This document shows, one piece after another, positions 7,455 through 16,990 of a DNA stretch of 64,000 nucleotides. Location: contig NZ_LAQL01000006.1 of the NCBI RefSeq assembly GCF_001026905.1, forward strand, positions 124,001 to 188,000, written 5' to 3'. The notes under the pieces were generated by a model. That model saw nothing but the letters and a program-made list of their open reading frames with translations, searched no databases and was not told the origin of the DNA. A program made the translations under genes and the position numbers. How positions within the stretch are numbered: the stretch's first letter is position 1; each line of letters opens with the position of its first letter. The DNA comes from Kiloniella spongiae (lineage in GTDB: Bacteria > Pseudomonadota > Alphaproteobacteria > Kiloniellales > Kiloniellaceae).

Positions 7455-9989
7455 ATGTCAAAACGCTTACCTTTTTCTTTGGCTGCCAGCTATGCCTTTC
7501 GCGAACTCAGGGGCGGCATAAAAGGCTTCCGCATATTTCTGGCCTGTTTGTTTTTGGGTGTAGCTGCCATTGCAGCCGTTGGTTCAATTTCAGCTGCCAT
7601 CGAACAAGGGCTGCGCAATGATGGCAGAAATCTTCTAGGCGGCGATATTGCCCTTAATCTGGTCCACCGCAAAGCTTCAGACGAACAACTGCGCTGGCTT
7701 CAGGACCAAGGAGAGATTTCCCTTGTTCGCGAAATGCGTACAATGGGGAAACAAGCTGTCGAAGGCGGCAAAAGAACCTTGATAGAATTGCGCGCCGTTG
7801 ATGACGTCTATCCTCTCTACGGTGATGTGATCCTTGAGCCTAACATCCCACTTTCAGACGCGCTGGCAAAAACAGATAACGGCTGGGGCACGGTTCTCGC
7901 TCCTAACCTTTTGCGAAAGCTCAATCTAAAGGTTGGCGATCAAATTATCGTTGGGAATGGACACTATGAAATACGGGCGTCTCTTATAAAAGAACCAGAT
8001 CTCTCAACCCGTGCTTTCACCTATGGCCCAACGGTTATGATATCAGGGGAAAGTCTCGAAGGCACAGGCCTTATTCAACCCGGTAGTATGGTTCGATATG
8101 ATTATCGCTTGGCCTTACCGATAGAAACAGACCTCAAAGCTTTTCAGGAAACAATTGCCACAACCTTCCCCGAAGCAGGTTGGCGGATAAGAAGTTCAGA
8201 AAAAGCTGCGCCACGCATCAGCCAGTTTATTGATGTGCTCGGCATGTATCTGACACTTATCGGGCTGGCAACATTGCTCGTGGGCGGTGTTGGTATCGCA
8301 AACGCGGTGAAAAGCTTTATGGACAGTAAAGTAGGTGTGGTTGCAACACTGAAATGTCTTGGAGCACCCTCCAGATTAATTTTCCAGATTTACCTGATTC
8401 AAATACTTTTCCTCACCCTGATCGGCACCATCACAGGTTTGATTGCAGGAGCTTCCGCGCCTTACATTGCCAGTGCCTTCGCCAAAGATATTCTCGGATG
8501 GGAGATCGCCGCACAATTTTATGCAGAACCTCTACTACTGGCAGCGGCTTTCGGCTTCCTCACCGCTTTCACCTTTTCAATTTGGTCACTGTCCAAGGCT
8601 GGAAAAACGTCTCCTGCCCGCCTTTTCAGAGATCTAACATCCCCCATTACCGGTCGTCCGACACCGAAGGCAATGCTGGCCTTAACTCTTAGTGCCATTC
8701 TTCTCGCACTGACGGCGATTACCTTTGCAAGTAATCCTAAAATTGCCGGATTCTTTATTGTGGGGGCAATCAGTACCTTTGCCATTTATAACGCTGTTGG
8801 CTGGCTCATAACCAAGCTCACCAAATTTTTGCCGCGGGCAACCCATCCCCCCTTGCGAACAGCAATTGCTAACCTTCATCGGCCAGGTGCCCCGACCACA
8901 AGTGTCATCCTGTCAATGGGGCTAGGGCTTACCGTCCTTGTTATCGTTGCCTTATTGGAAGGAAATGTTCGCCAGGCCGTAACACAAAGTCTACCTGAAG
9001 AAGCTCCGGGTTTTTACTTCATTGATATTCAGCCACAACAGGTCGAGGACTTTGACGCGCTTGTAAAAAGTACTTCTGGCGTCAACGAATTACGGCGCGT
9101 TCCCATGATGCGTGGCCGGATTACAGCCGTAAATGGCACCCCCCCTTCCGAGTTGGAGATTCCAAGCGAAATCAAATGGGTATTCCGCAGTGATCGCGGC
9201 CTGACATGGTCCGCCGAAATGCCAGAGAACACCAAACTGGTCGAGGGAAGCTGGTGGCCCGAAGACTATAACGGCAAACCCTTGGTTTCTCTTGATCAAG
9301 CCGTTGCAAAAGGACTGGGGCTTACCCTTGGTGACAGTCTTACAATCAATCTGCTCGGGCGACCCATTGACGTCGAAATTGCTAACTTGCGAAAAATCGA
9401 CTGGGGTGGGTTGGAAATCAATTTTGTTATGGTTTTCTCACCCGGACTGATGTCCAAAGCACCGCAAACACATATAGCAACGGTGAAGGCTCTGCCTGAA
9501 ATAGAAGACGCGCTGGAAATCAAAGTCACAGATCAATTTTCCAACGTCTCATCCATTCGTGTCAAAGAAGCACTGGAAGCAGCTACCGAATTGCTCAGCC
9601 ACGTCGCACTTGCGCTTTCCGTTATCGCTGTCGTTGCATTATTAGCTGGCACCCTTGTCTTGGGGGGCGCCGTCGCCGCAGGACACCGCCGCCGGGTATA
9701 CGATTCGATTGTCCTGAAAGTATTGGGTGCCAGCAGACGATCGCTCGCGGCAACCTTCTTTTTGGAATTTGGTATGTTGGGTCTGATTTCTGCTTTGGTT
9801 GCTGTTGTCATTGGCGCTGTGGCTTCCTGGGCAATAACGGTCTATATCTTACGCCTTGAATTCACCTTACTGACCGAAGTTGTCCTCTTCACTCCCTTGC
9901 TGGCTCTGCTTGCAACACTGATTTGTGGCTATGCCGGAACGTGGAGTGCACTGCGACAACGCCCCGCTGCATTGTTACGAAATGAATAA
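7455..9989 (+). CDS. FtsX-family ABC permease, YbbP type
   Basis: 844 residues from the ATG at 7455 (MSKRLPFSLAASYAFREL); the frame extends further upstream but only through the ATPase gene. It has one N-terminal helix, a large periplasmic domain, three central helices (about 270-420), further helices, a second periplasmic domain and three C-terminal helices (about 720-835). This is the duplicated FtsX layout of YbbP-like permeases. It pairs with the preceding ATPase. No terminator is evident in the 112 nt to the next gene. Confidence 0.88.
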   Translation: MSKRLPFSLAASYAFRELRGGIKGFRIFLACLFLGVAAIAAVGSISAAIEQGLRNDGRNLLGGDIALNLVHRKASDEQLRWLQDQGEISLVREMRTMGKQAVEGGKRTLIELRAVDDVYPLYGDVILEPNIPLSDALAKTDNGWGTVLAPNLLRKLNLKVGDQIIVGNGHYEIRASLIKEPDLSTRAFTYGPTVMISGESLEGTGLIQPGSMVRYDYRLALPIETDLKAFQETIATTFPEAGWRIRSSEKAAPRISQFIDVLGMYLTLIGLATLLVGGVGIANAVKSFMDSKVGVVATLKCLGAPSRLIFQIYLIQILFLTLIGTITGLIAGASAPYIASAFAKDILGWEIAAQFYAEPLLLAAAFGFLTAFTFSIWSLSKAGKTSPARLFRDLTSPITGRPTPKAMLALTLSAILLALTAITFASNPKIAGFFIVGAISTFAIYNAVGWLITKLTKFLPRATHPPLRTAIANLHRPGAPTTSVILSMGLGLTVLVIVALLEGNVRQAVTQSLPEEAPGFYFIDIQPQQVEDFDALVKSTSGVNELRRVPMMRGRITAVNGTPPSELEIPSEIKWVFRSDRGLTWSAEMPENTKLVEGSWWPEDYNGKPLVSLDQAVAKGLGLTLGDSLTINLLGRPIDVEIANLRKIDWGGLEINFVMVFSPGLMSKAPQTHIATVKALPEIEDALEIKVTDQFSNVSSIRVKEALEAATELLSHVALALSVIAVVALLAGTLVLGGAVAAGHRRRVYDSIVLKVLGASRRSLAATFFLEFGMLGLISALVAVVIGAVASWAITVYILRLEFTLLTEVVLFTPLLALLATLICGYAGTWSALRQRPAALLRNE

Positions 9990-10101
9990 ATTTTCGATTG
10001 AGATGATAATATCCGACTAAAAACCCGATTATTGTTGATTTTTAAACAACAAGACCCAATATTAGGATCAACTTTTACGTAAATACGAAACGAGGTTTCT
10101 T

Positions 10102-10818
10102 ATGATCGACCGTTCCACACAACGCAGTGTTGGATATGGCCAAGCAACAGCGGCCGACATTGATGCTGGTCTGCGCAAATACATGCTTGGCGTATACAAC
10201 TATATGTCAATTGCCCTGCTTATTACCGGACTTGCAGCTTTCGGGGTATCCCAAAGCCCAGAACTCCTACAGCTTGTTTATGGCACCCCGCTTAAATGGG
10301 TTGTAATGTTGGCCCCATTGGGAATGGTATTCTTCCTAAGCGCCCGTATTCATGCTCTGGCGGCCTCCACAGCCCAACTTCTTTTCTGGGTCTTTTCGGT
10401 GTTGATGGGGGTCTCGATCTCCTACATCTTTATCGCTTACACAGGTGAGTCCATCGTCCGTGTGTTCTTTATCACGGCGGCATCTTTTGCTGGGCTGAGC
10501 CTTGTTGGTTATACCACCAAGAAAAACCTTTCAGCTTTTGGCTCTTTCCTGACTATCGGTCTGATTGGTATTGTCATAGCCAGTATCGTTAACATCTTCC
10601 TGGCTTCCTCAGGTCTGAGTTTTGTAATTTCCATTCTTGGTGTTCTGATTTTTGCAGGTCTTACTGCTTACGATACCCAGCGCATCAAACTGATGTATAT
10701 GGAAAGTGACCATTCGGAAGTTGCCCAGAAAAAATCTATTATGGGTGCCCTTTCACTGTACCTGAACTTCCTGAACATGTTCTTGTTCCTGCTACAGCTT
10801 TTTGGTAACCGCGAATAA
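10102..10818 (+). CDS. Bax inhibitor-1 / YccA family membrane protein
   Basis: A 238-residue protein with seven hydrophobic segments, the family C-terminal GALSLYLNFLNMFLFLLQLFG and the AGLTAYDTQRIK motif before it. Bacterial members (YbhL, YccA) are inner-membrane proteins linked to calcium leak and FtsH modulation. A ribosome site (CGAGG) precedes the ATG, and a strong terminator follows 30 nt after the stop, so it is probably monocistronic. Confidence 0.92.
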   Translation: MIDRSTQRSVGYGQATAADIDAGLRKYMLGVYNYMSIALLITGLAAFGVSQSPELLQLVYGTPLKWVVMLAPLGMVFFLSARIHALAASTAQLLFWVFSVLMGVSISYIFIAYTGESIVRVFFITAASFAGLSLVGYTTKKNLSAFGSFLTIGLIGIVIASIVNIFLASSGLSFVISILGVLIFAGLTAYDTQRIKLMYMESDHSEVAQKKSIMGALSLYLNFLNMFLFLLQLFGNRE

Positions 10819-10841
10819 GCGTTGATGACATTAAGTCATAG

Positions 10842-10876
10842 CAAAAGCCCGGCGATTTAATCGCCGGGCTTTTTTT
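10842..10876 (+). terminator. Rho-independent terminator of the BI-1 gene
   Basis: A perfect 10-bp GC-rich stem, AGCCCGGCGA (10846-10855) with TCGCCGGGCT (10861-10870), has a 5-nt loop. It is preceded by AAAA and followed by six further T. It may also serve the convergent Hpt gene ending at 10901. Confidence 0.9.
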
Positions 10877-10900
10877 GATATCTGCTAAATCACAAACAAC

Positions 10901-11311
10901 TTAATAAACGATTTGAGCAACTTTCTCTTTTAAAGAGACCGCTACTTCTTGGAAAATTTCGGGGCCATCACCAGAAATTTCATTGGTAATAATAGACCTC
11001 AATGCCTTGAGGTGTGCCTCATAAAGCTGCGATGTCGATACATGAAGCGAACCCTGTTCAACCTGATGCTTTAGCAACTCATAAAAGCTGTCACTAACAC
11101 GTGTTATCAATGGAAAACCAAAGCTGGCTCCCTGCCCTTTCATATTATGAATAATACTACGAGCTTGATCCATCGCTTCGAATGCTCCGTCCGGATTATT
11201 TTTTATTTCTTCGAGTATACCAGCCAAAGTAGAGAAATCATCCTCCACACTAGCCCGATAGAGCTCGATAAGCTCGGCATCCACATAAATTTCCTGGCCT
11301 GTTCCAGACAC
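10901..11311 (-). CDS. Stand-alone Hpt phosphotransfer protein
   Basis: 136 residues beginning at a GTG (11311) with a good ribosome site (AAAGGATG). The phosphorylatable histidine is in IIHNMKGQGASFGFP (His55), the HxxKG...G pattern of Hpt domains. No kinase or receiver domain is present, so it should shuttle phosphate between separately encoded hybrid kinases and response regulators. A second protein of the same type lies at 38083-38544. Confidence 0.8.
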   Translation of the reverse strand: MSGTGQEIYVDAELIELYRASVEDDFSTLAGILEEIKNNPDGAFEAMDQARSIIHNMKGQGASFGFPLITRVSDSFYELLKHQVEQGSLHVSTSQLYEAHLKALRSIITNEISGDGPEIFQEVAVSLKEKVAQIVY

Positions 11312-11497
11312 GTCAACATCCTTTACATGTTATCGTTGGCAGGCAAAAGAACGTATTTATATTGTATATCGGCAACAAACGAACTAAGAACTGACTTCAA
11401 CGATCGCGTGAAATTCAAAGTACTTTACTAAAATACTCGACAATCTCTTAACAAACTCTTTTTGACCGACCACGAAAGACTTGGCTATAAGCCAAGC

Positions 11498-13336
11498 ATG
11501 GATGCGCTCGCCCCTCAAATACCTTCTGCACAGGATATTCTTAGCCGTATTTTTGGCTACGACAGCTTTCGTGGAGACCAGGAAGCTGTCATTGATCATG
11601 TAATCGATGGTGGCGATGCACTTGTTTTGATGCCAACCGGTGGCGGTAAGTCTCTTTGCTATCAGATCCCCGCGCTTTGTCGTCCCGGCCTTGCGATAGT
11701 TGTATCTCCTCTGATTGCCCTGATGCAAGACCAGGTCACCGCGCTTCAACAACTCGGCGTAAAAGCTGCGGCCCTGAACTCTTCACTTCCCTATGGTGAA
11801 ATACTGGCCACGGAAAGAGGCATGCGATCTGGCGATCTGGATATGGTCTATGTCGCACCGGAAAAGCTTCTTACTGACGGTTTTCTCAACCTGCTGGAAC
11901 AGTGTGACCTATCACTCTTTGCCATTGATGAAGCCCATTGCGTTTCACAGTGGGGGCACGATTTCAGACCGGAATACCTACAGCTCAGCCTCTTAAAAGA
12001 ACGCTTTCCCTGGGTTCCCAGAATTGCCCTAACGGCAACAGCTGATGGACCAACCAGACAAGATATTAAAGAACGTCTTCATTTAAGTGAAGCTCGTGCC
12101 TTTGTCGCCGGATTTGATCGACCAAATATTCGATACAAAATTGGTTTAAAAGCCGCCCCGAAAAAACAGCTAACTGATTTATTAGAGCGCGAACATTCAG
12201 GACAGTCAGGCATTATCTATTGCATGTCCAGAAACAAGGTAGAAGAAATCGCTCAATCATTGAGTGAAAAGGGTTTCAACGCCTTACCATATCACGCGGG
12301 TCTTCCCAAAGATATTAGATCAGGTAATCAGGATCGCTTCCTCAAAGAAGATGCCGTCATCATGGTTGCCACTGTTGCTTTTGGCATGGGCATCGACAAA
12401 CCTGATGTCCGCTTTGTCATTCATCTCGACCTACCTAAAAGCCTGGAAGCTTATTATCAGGAAACAGGGCGCGCCGGGCGCGATGGTCTTCCGGCAGAGG
12501 CCTGGATGATCTACAGCATGAACGATGTCGCGCGGCTCTATCATATGGCGTCACAATCCGATGCTCCGGAAGCCCAAAAACGAATCGAGAATAGAAAACT
12601 CGAAGCCTTATTGGGCTTTTGCGAAACAACACGCTGTCGCCGACAGGTTTTGCTTGAATACTTTGATGACAATCCGATTAAACCCTGTGGTAACTGCGAC
12701 ACTTGCCTGACGCCTGTTGAAAGTTTCGATGGTACAGAAGCCGCGCAAAAAGCACTCTCAACAGTCTATCGGACAGGTCAGATTTTTGGTTCGGCACATG
12801 TCATTGACGTTCTTTTGGGGGCAAAGACGGAACGGATTGAAAAACTTGGCCACAACCAATTAAGCACCTTTGGTATCGGCACAGAATTCCTCAAACAGGA
12901 ATGGCGATCCATTTTCCGTCAACTGGTTGCTCTGGGGTATCTCAAGGTGGATATGGAAGGACATGGATCTTTCCAGCTTGGCGAAGATTGTCGACCCGTT
13001 CTACGAGGCGAAAAAACAGTTCATTTCCGCCGTGATCCAACAAAGAAAACCCGTGCTTCTCTTCGCAGTCATTATAAAAAATCTTTTGGTCCGGCAGCAA
13101 CAATCGATGATCCAAAAGACGAAGCGCTCTTCCAGACCTTAAGAGCAAAACGCCTTGAACTGGCTAAGGATCAGGGTGTACCCCCTTATGTAATCTTTAA
13201 CGACAAGACCCTTTTGGAAATGGTCATGGCACGTCCGGTCGATCTGGGCGATATGGCGAATGTTCCCGGTGTAGGCAAACGAAAGCTCGAACGCTATGCC
13301 GATATCTTCCTGGAAATCATTAACGAAAATCGCTAA
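11498..13336 (+). CDS. recQ: ATP-dependent DNA helicase RecQ
   Basis: About 612 residues with the complete RecQ layout. Walker A (MPTGGGKSLCYQIPAL), DEAHC box and helicase C-terminal core (GRAGRDG) are followed by the RQC zinc cysteines (CRRQVLLEYF then CGNCDTC). A winged helix and a C-terminal HRDC domain (VPGVGKRKLERYADIF) end the protein. It unwinds recombination and stalled-fork intermediates. I prefer the ATG at 11498 over an in-frame TTG at 11462; a 6-bp hairpin (11480-11496) sits directly before it. Confidence 0.95.
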   Translation: MDALAPQIPSAQDILSRIFGYDSFRGDQEAVIDHVIDGGDALVLMPTGGGKSLCYQIPALCRPGLAIVVSPLIALMQDQVTALQQLGVKAAALNSSLPYGEILATERGMRSGDLDMVYVAPEKLLTDGFLNLLEQCDLSLFAIDEAHCVSQWGHDFRPEYLQLSLLKERFPWVPRIALTATADGPTRQDIKERLHLSEARAFVAGFDRPNIRYKIGLKAAPKKQLTDLLEREHSGQSGIIYCMSRNKVEEIAQSLSEKGFNALPYHAGLPKDIRSGNQDRFLKEDAVIMVATVAFGMGIDKPDVRFVIHLDLPKSLEAYYQETGRAGRDGLPAEAWMIYSMNDVARLYHMASQSDAPEAQKRIENRKLEALLGFCETTRCRRQVLLEYFDDNPIKPCGNCDTCLTPVESFDGTEAAQKALSTVYRTGQIFGSAHVIDVLLGAKTERIEKLGHNQLSTFGIGTEFLKQEWRSIFRQLVALGYLKVDMEGHGSFQLGEDCRPVLRGEKTVHFRRDPTKKTRASLRSHYKKSFGPAATIDDPKDEALFQTLRAKRLELAKDQGVPPYVIFNDKTLLEMVMARPVDLGDMANVPGVGKRKLERYADIFLEIINENR

Positions 13337-13364
13337 TACAATTTCTGGTGGCTGTTAAGCAAAA

Positions 13365-14777
13365 CTAGCCGTTTTTAACTACGCTATCTGCCTGGGCACT
13401 TTCTTCTTCAGCCATCTCATCTTCAGAGGAAAACTCTTCCTCCCAAAATGCGGGGCCATCTTCTAGAATATCTGGCTCTATGTCTTCATCACTAGATGCA
13501 GATTCAGTAGCTTCATTCTCAGCCTCAGCGACCACTTCTTCATACCATTCCTCACCCTCTGGCGTCATTGCAACCACCATCGTAGAGGATTCGGCAGGCA
13601 CCCCAATATAATCACCCTGCTCTTCAATTGGCACAGAGCGACGCTGTGTCATGCGGAATACACCAAAAGCAGTGATCATTAACAATGTAACGGACATACT
13701 ATATACAAAAGCATTTGGTCCTAATTGCCCCATCAAAAATGTACTGATGATCGGTCCGACGATTGCACCTATTCCACCAATAACAATCAAGGCACTCGTG
13801 GCACCAACAATTTCAGATGCATCCAGATAATCATTGGTGTGGGCAATCGCCAATGAGTACAAAGGCAGGCACAGCGCACCGAATAAAAAGGCACTCCCCA
13901 GAAACCATACCGTCGCTTCAGGGCCAGAGAAAAAGCCCATTGAAATACCAATCAACCCCGCAAGTAGTGCTACGACAATCAGAACCTTGCGTCGGTCAAA
14001 GTGATCCGAAACCTTACCAATCGGCCATTGTAGGGCAACACCACCGATAGACATCGTTGCCATAAAAACTGAGATATCGACAGTATCCATTTCCAGTTCT
14101 TTGGCATAGATAGCACCAGCACCAAAAATTTGAGCTTGAACAACACCCACGCCAAATGCACAGACAAATCCAAGCGGCGAGATTTTAAAAAGCCGCTTGA
14201 GGCCAACTGGCGTCGGAGATTCGAATGTAGGGACCTGCGCAACCGTCAGGGTTGTTGGAATCAGAGCCAAGGAAACCAACACAGACATCAAAATGAACGG
14301 CAAGAAACTACCGGGATCAGAAATATTAATCAGAAGCTGCCCTAGTCCCATGGCTCCGTAAACCACAACCATATAAACTGCTAGGAGCTGTCCACGTGTT
14401 TCATTGGTCGAACTATCGTTTAGCCAACTTTCTGCAACGATATATAATCCCGCAAAACAAAACCCGGTGATAAGACGCATTGCCCCCCAGGTGTAGGGAT
14501 CGATAAAAACGGCATGCAATAAAGCTGAAGCGGAAGACAGAGAAGCCAAGGCCGCGAACACACGTACATGGCCAACATTCGCAAGAACCTTAGGTGTTAC
14601 AAATGATCCAGCAAGATACCCGACAAAATAACAGGTCATCACAACACCGATTGCCTCGGTGGAAAAGCCTTCTATAGAGCCTCGCACACTCAACACGGTA
14701 CTCTGTAGGCCATTACCTAACATCAAGAAGGCAATACCGATCAAAAGCGCCCAAGAATTAGTGATCGCTGATAACAT
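13365..14777 (-). CDS. MFS transporter, YcaD type, with acidic C-terminal tail
   Basis: A 470-residue, 12-helix major facilitator. The YcaD-type loop motif (AESWLNDSSTNETRGQLLAVY) identifies the subgroup, and the cytoplasmic loop KVSDHFDRRKVL is the second MFS motif. The last ~75 residues are extremely rich in Glu/Asp (for example EEEFSSEDEMAEEES), an unusually long acidic tail for an MFS protein. It converges with recQ with 28 nt between stops. Substrate unknown. Confidence 0.87.
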   Translation of the reverse strand: MLSAITNSWALLIGIAFLMLGNGLQSTVLSVRGSIEGFSTEAIGVVMTCYFVGYLAGSFVTPKVLANVGHVRVFAALASLSSASALLHAVFIDPYTWGAMRLITGFCFAGLYIVAESWLNDSSTNETRGQLLAVYMVVVYGAMGLGQLLINISDPGSFLPFILMSVLVSLALIPTTLTVAQVPTFESPTPVGLKRLFKISPLGFVCAFGVGVVQAQIFGAGAIYAKELEMDTVDISVFMATMSIGGVALQWPIGKVSDHFDRRKVLIVVALLAGLIGISMGFFSGPEATVWFLGSAFLFGALCLPLYSLAIAHTNDYLDASEIVGATSALIVIGGIGAIVGPIISTFLMGQLGPNAFVYSMSVTLLMITAFGVFRMTQRRSVPIEEQGDYIGVPAESSTMVVAMTPEGEEWYEEVVAEAENEATESASSDEDIEPDILEDGPAFWEEEFSSEDEMAEEESAQADSVVKNG

Positions 14778-14960
14778 TTATTATTCCCCTAGGTACAAGG
14801 CACCAAAGCCTGACCAAATTCCATTCTTACCACTAGAGAATATTTATTAAGATAATTCTACCTTAGTTGCGACTTTTCACTTCTCTATTCACAACGAGCG
14901 CAGAAAAAGAGTAACAAGCATAAATTTTATGAATCAAACAATTGAAATTTAACCATAAAC

Positions 14961-14992
14961 ATAACGGGTAATAATTTATCATTACCCGTTAT
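14961..14992 (-). terminator. Hairpin downstream of the GST gene
   Basis: A perfect 12-bp inverted repeat, ATAACGGGTAAT (14961-14972) and ATTACCCGTTAT (14981-14992), has an 8-nt loop and lies 30 nt past the GST stop. No long T tract follows, so termination is likely but not certain. Confidence 0.55.
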
Positions 14993-15021
14993 ATAAAGAT
15001 CAAGAACCTCAAACAGCTTTC

Positions 15022-15660
15022 TTATGCGAAAGGCGCTTCCAGCCCTTCTTGCTCAAAAGTTCTCAACACAGCCGGATGCTTGCTCATTAATTTGACGTGC
15101 TTGCCTAAATGCTTCATCTCATTTGGTTTTGTTGGCAGGAAACGCCCCCAGCGACAAAGCATCAAAAGATAAAAATCCAAAAATGAGACTGCTTTCCCCA
15201 TCATATAGGGGCCTTTTTTCGCAAGCTGGGCTTCAACGATATCAAAATAACTCATAAGACGTTGCTCTGCCGCTTCTTTAATAGCAGGCGCATCCGATGC
15301 GTCACTGCTGTAGCGGTCAGAGTAATAATAAACTAGAAATTCGGTCTGGATTGTGTTGGTCAAAAACATGAGCCACTGATAAAATTTAGCACGTTCCGGC
15401 GTTGTAATATCGGGTATCATACGGCCTTCTGGATGCCGATCGGCAATGTGTAAGCAAATTGCCGCGGTCTCTGAAATCACCATCGCACCATCTTCAAGCA
15501 CTGGAATACGGCCAGAGGGATTCAAAGCAAGGTATTCCGGGCTTTTATGCGCTTGCTTATTGCGATCCACATAGACCAGTTCATAGTCAACACCCAGCTC
15601 TTCCATCAACATATGTGGGGCCAGACTTGCGTTGCCGGGATAGTAGTACAGTTTATACAT
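15022..15660 (-). CDS. Glutathione S-transferase
   Basis: 212 residues with an N-terminal thioredoxin-like domain (YKLYYYPGNASLAPHMLMEEL, then the cis-proline NPSGRIPVLEDG and the glutathione-binding ISETAAICLHIAD) and an all-helical C-terminal domain (ERAKFYQWLMFLTN). It conjugates or reduces electrophiles with glutathione. It is monocistronic, with a hairpin after the stop. Confidence 0.9.
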   Translation of the reverse strand: MYKLYYYPGNASLAPHMLMEELGVDYELVYVDRNKQAHKSPEYLALNPSGRIPVLEDGAMVISETAAICLHIADRHPEGRMIPDITTPERAKFYQWLMFLTNTIQTEFLVYYYSDRYSSDASDAPAIKEAAEQRLMSYFDIVEAQLAKKGPYMMGKAVSFLDFYLLMLCRWGRFLPTKPNEMKHLGKHVKLMSKHPAVLRTFEQEGLEAPFA

Positions 15661-16037
15661 TTGACGCTATTCCTGTGCTGAAACAAATCACCTGTAGCAG
15701 TTTTAATTTACTTTTCCCAAGACCCGAAGAGAGATGTGTGATTATACCGATCAAGTCATAACCAACACAAAAACTGAAAAAACGCGAAGGAAAGAGTGAC
15801 ATAAAATTGCTACATAACACATCGACCATCACAGCTTTTTGGTCAAGACATTACTGTTTCAAAAAAGCGGATAAACCGACACAACAATGTGATCATAGAT
15901 CGAAAATACACTCACAAGATTCAAAGTTCACAAAAATCACACAAGTTCCAGAGTAATTAACCGCAATTAGAAAGGAATTGGTAAGGATTAGTACATAGAA
16001 TCATCCGAAGTAACTAGATTGGGTACACGTATAGTAG
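15661..16037. other. Intergenic stretch with no recognised gene
   Basis: 377 nt between the GST start and the PilZ gene, AT-rich, with no ORF that looks coding and no strong hairpin. It must hold the GST promoter and the PilZ promoter; I cannot place either with confidence. Confidence 0.6.
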
Positions 16038-16337
16038 ATGATAGAAAATCGCCAATATAAAAGGTATGCCGCAGGGGATAACGCCTCTTTAGGCATTGAT
16101 GGTTCTTGGCACGCCTGTTCCATTCAAAACCTCTCCGGAAATGGTCTTTTTCTGGAAACCTTTTGTCGTCCACCGATTGGCACAGTCGTTGAACTGGATT
16201 TAAGCAGCTTGGGCAGATATTCCGGTACTGTTGTTCGACATGCCTGGGATGGCGTCGGCGTACAATTCAGAGACAGGCATCCACACACAGTATCTCTTCA
16301 CGATCACCGTCAGGGTGCTCTCTTTGGCAACATCTAA
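16038..16337 (+). CDS. PilZ domain protein (c-di-GMP receptor candidate)
   Basis: 99 residues forming a single PilZ domain. The N-terminal arginine motif is R5-x-x-x-R9 (RQYKR) and the second motif is N31-x-S33-x-x-G36 (NLSGNG), the two elements that bind cyclic di-GMP. Stand-alone PilZ proteins act as c-di-GMP effectors, often on motility or surface polymers. The ribosome site is weak. Its only nearby partner is the convergent DUF2786-like gene. Confidence 0.8.
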   Translation: MIENRQYKRYAAGDNASLGIDGSWHACSIQNLSGNGLFLETFCRPPIGTVVELDLSSLGRYSGTVVRHAWDGVGVQFRDRHPHTVSLHDHRQGALFGNI

Positions 16338-16392
16338 AAGATTTTAATTCTCAAAATTATGATCACAAATGGTCAGTCTATGATCACACACC

Positions 16393-16803
16393 TTAAGCAG
16401 CGGGCTTTCTGTTCTTAAGCTTCATTGCTGTGATCTTGTATACATCCAACCCCGTAATACTCGCAATCTCACGAATAGTTAGCTCTGTCTCTCTCAACAA
16501 AACAGCTGCATGAATTTTCGGTGGCATGCCGCGTGGTTTTTTATTTCTGACTTTCACAGGACTTGCCAATGATTTCTGAGGCTTATCATCTTTCGCCAAG
16601 CCTCGTTCATAAGCGGCTTTTAACGCTGCCTCGTGACGTGCTTTTTCCTGTTCAAGATGGGAATCCATCAGGTGAAGTGAGTTGGCAAAAACACGTTCGG
16701 TCGCCGACATGCTATAAGAAGCCGGACGTGCCTTTTGCTTTGGCTCCTCTCTCGGACCACCTTCAGCAGCTTCTTCCAAAGACATATTATGCTTTGCTGC
16801 CAT
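16393..16803 (-). CDS. DUF2786-like protein with basic linker and HTH, 5' end damaged
   Basis: From the ATG at 16803 it encodes 136 residues: the end of a DUF2786-like helix pair (MAAKHNMSLEEAAEG), a charged helical middle (DSHLEQEKARHEAALKAAYERG), a basic linker and a C-terminal helix-turn-helix (TIREIASITGLDVYKI). Coding character continues upstream without a start codon to about 16920 (EAERIRFHNLLQ, then SPYDGERENALAAAKR). An ATG at 16954 would join it if one base were removed near 16922-16930. The gene is either frameshifted there or starts unconventionally. Function unknown, perhaps DNA-binding. Confidence 0.6.
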   Translation of the reverse strand: MAAKHNMSLEEAAEGGPREEPKQKARPASYSMSATERVFANSLHLMDSHLEQEKARHEAALKAAYERGLAKDDKPQKSLASPVKVRNKKPRGMPPKIHAAVLLRETELTIREIASITGLDVYKITAMKLKNRKPAA

Positions 16804-16990
16804 ACGTTTAGCCGCAGCAAGTGCATTCTCTCTCTCTCCGTCATAGGGACTTAGTGCCGCAACCTGTAATAGATTATGGAACCTGATCCGCTCTGCCTCT
16901 GAAAATCCCTCACTAATGGTCTTAATTCCCTTGCTTAATTTCCAAGTTGCCCATTATACGCCAACTCTGGTTTATGGGCAGTAAACTTTA

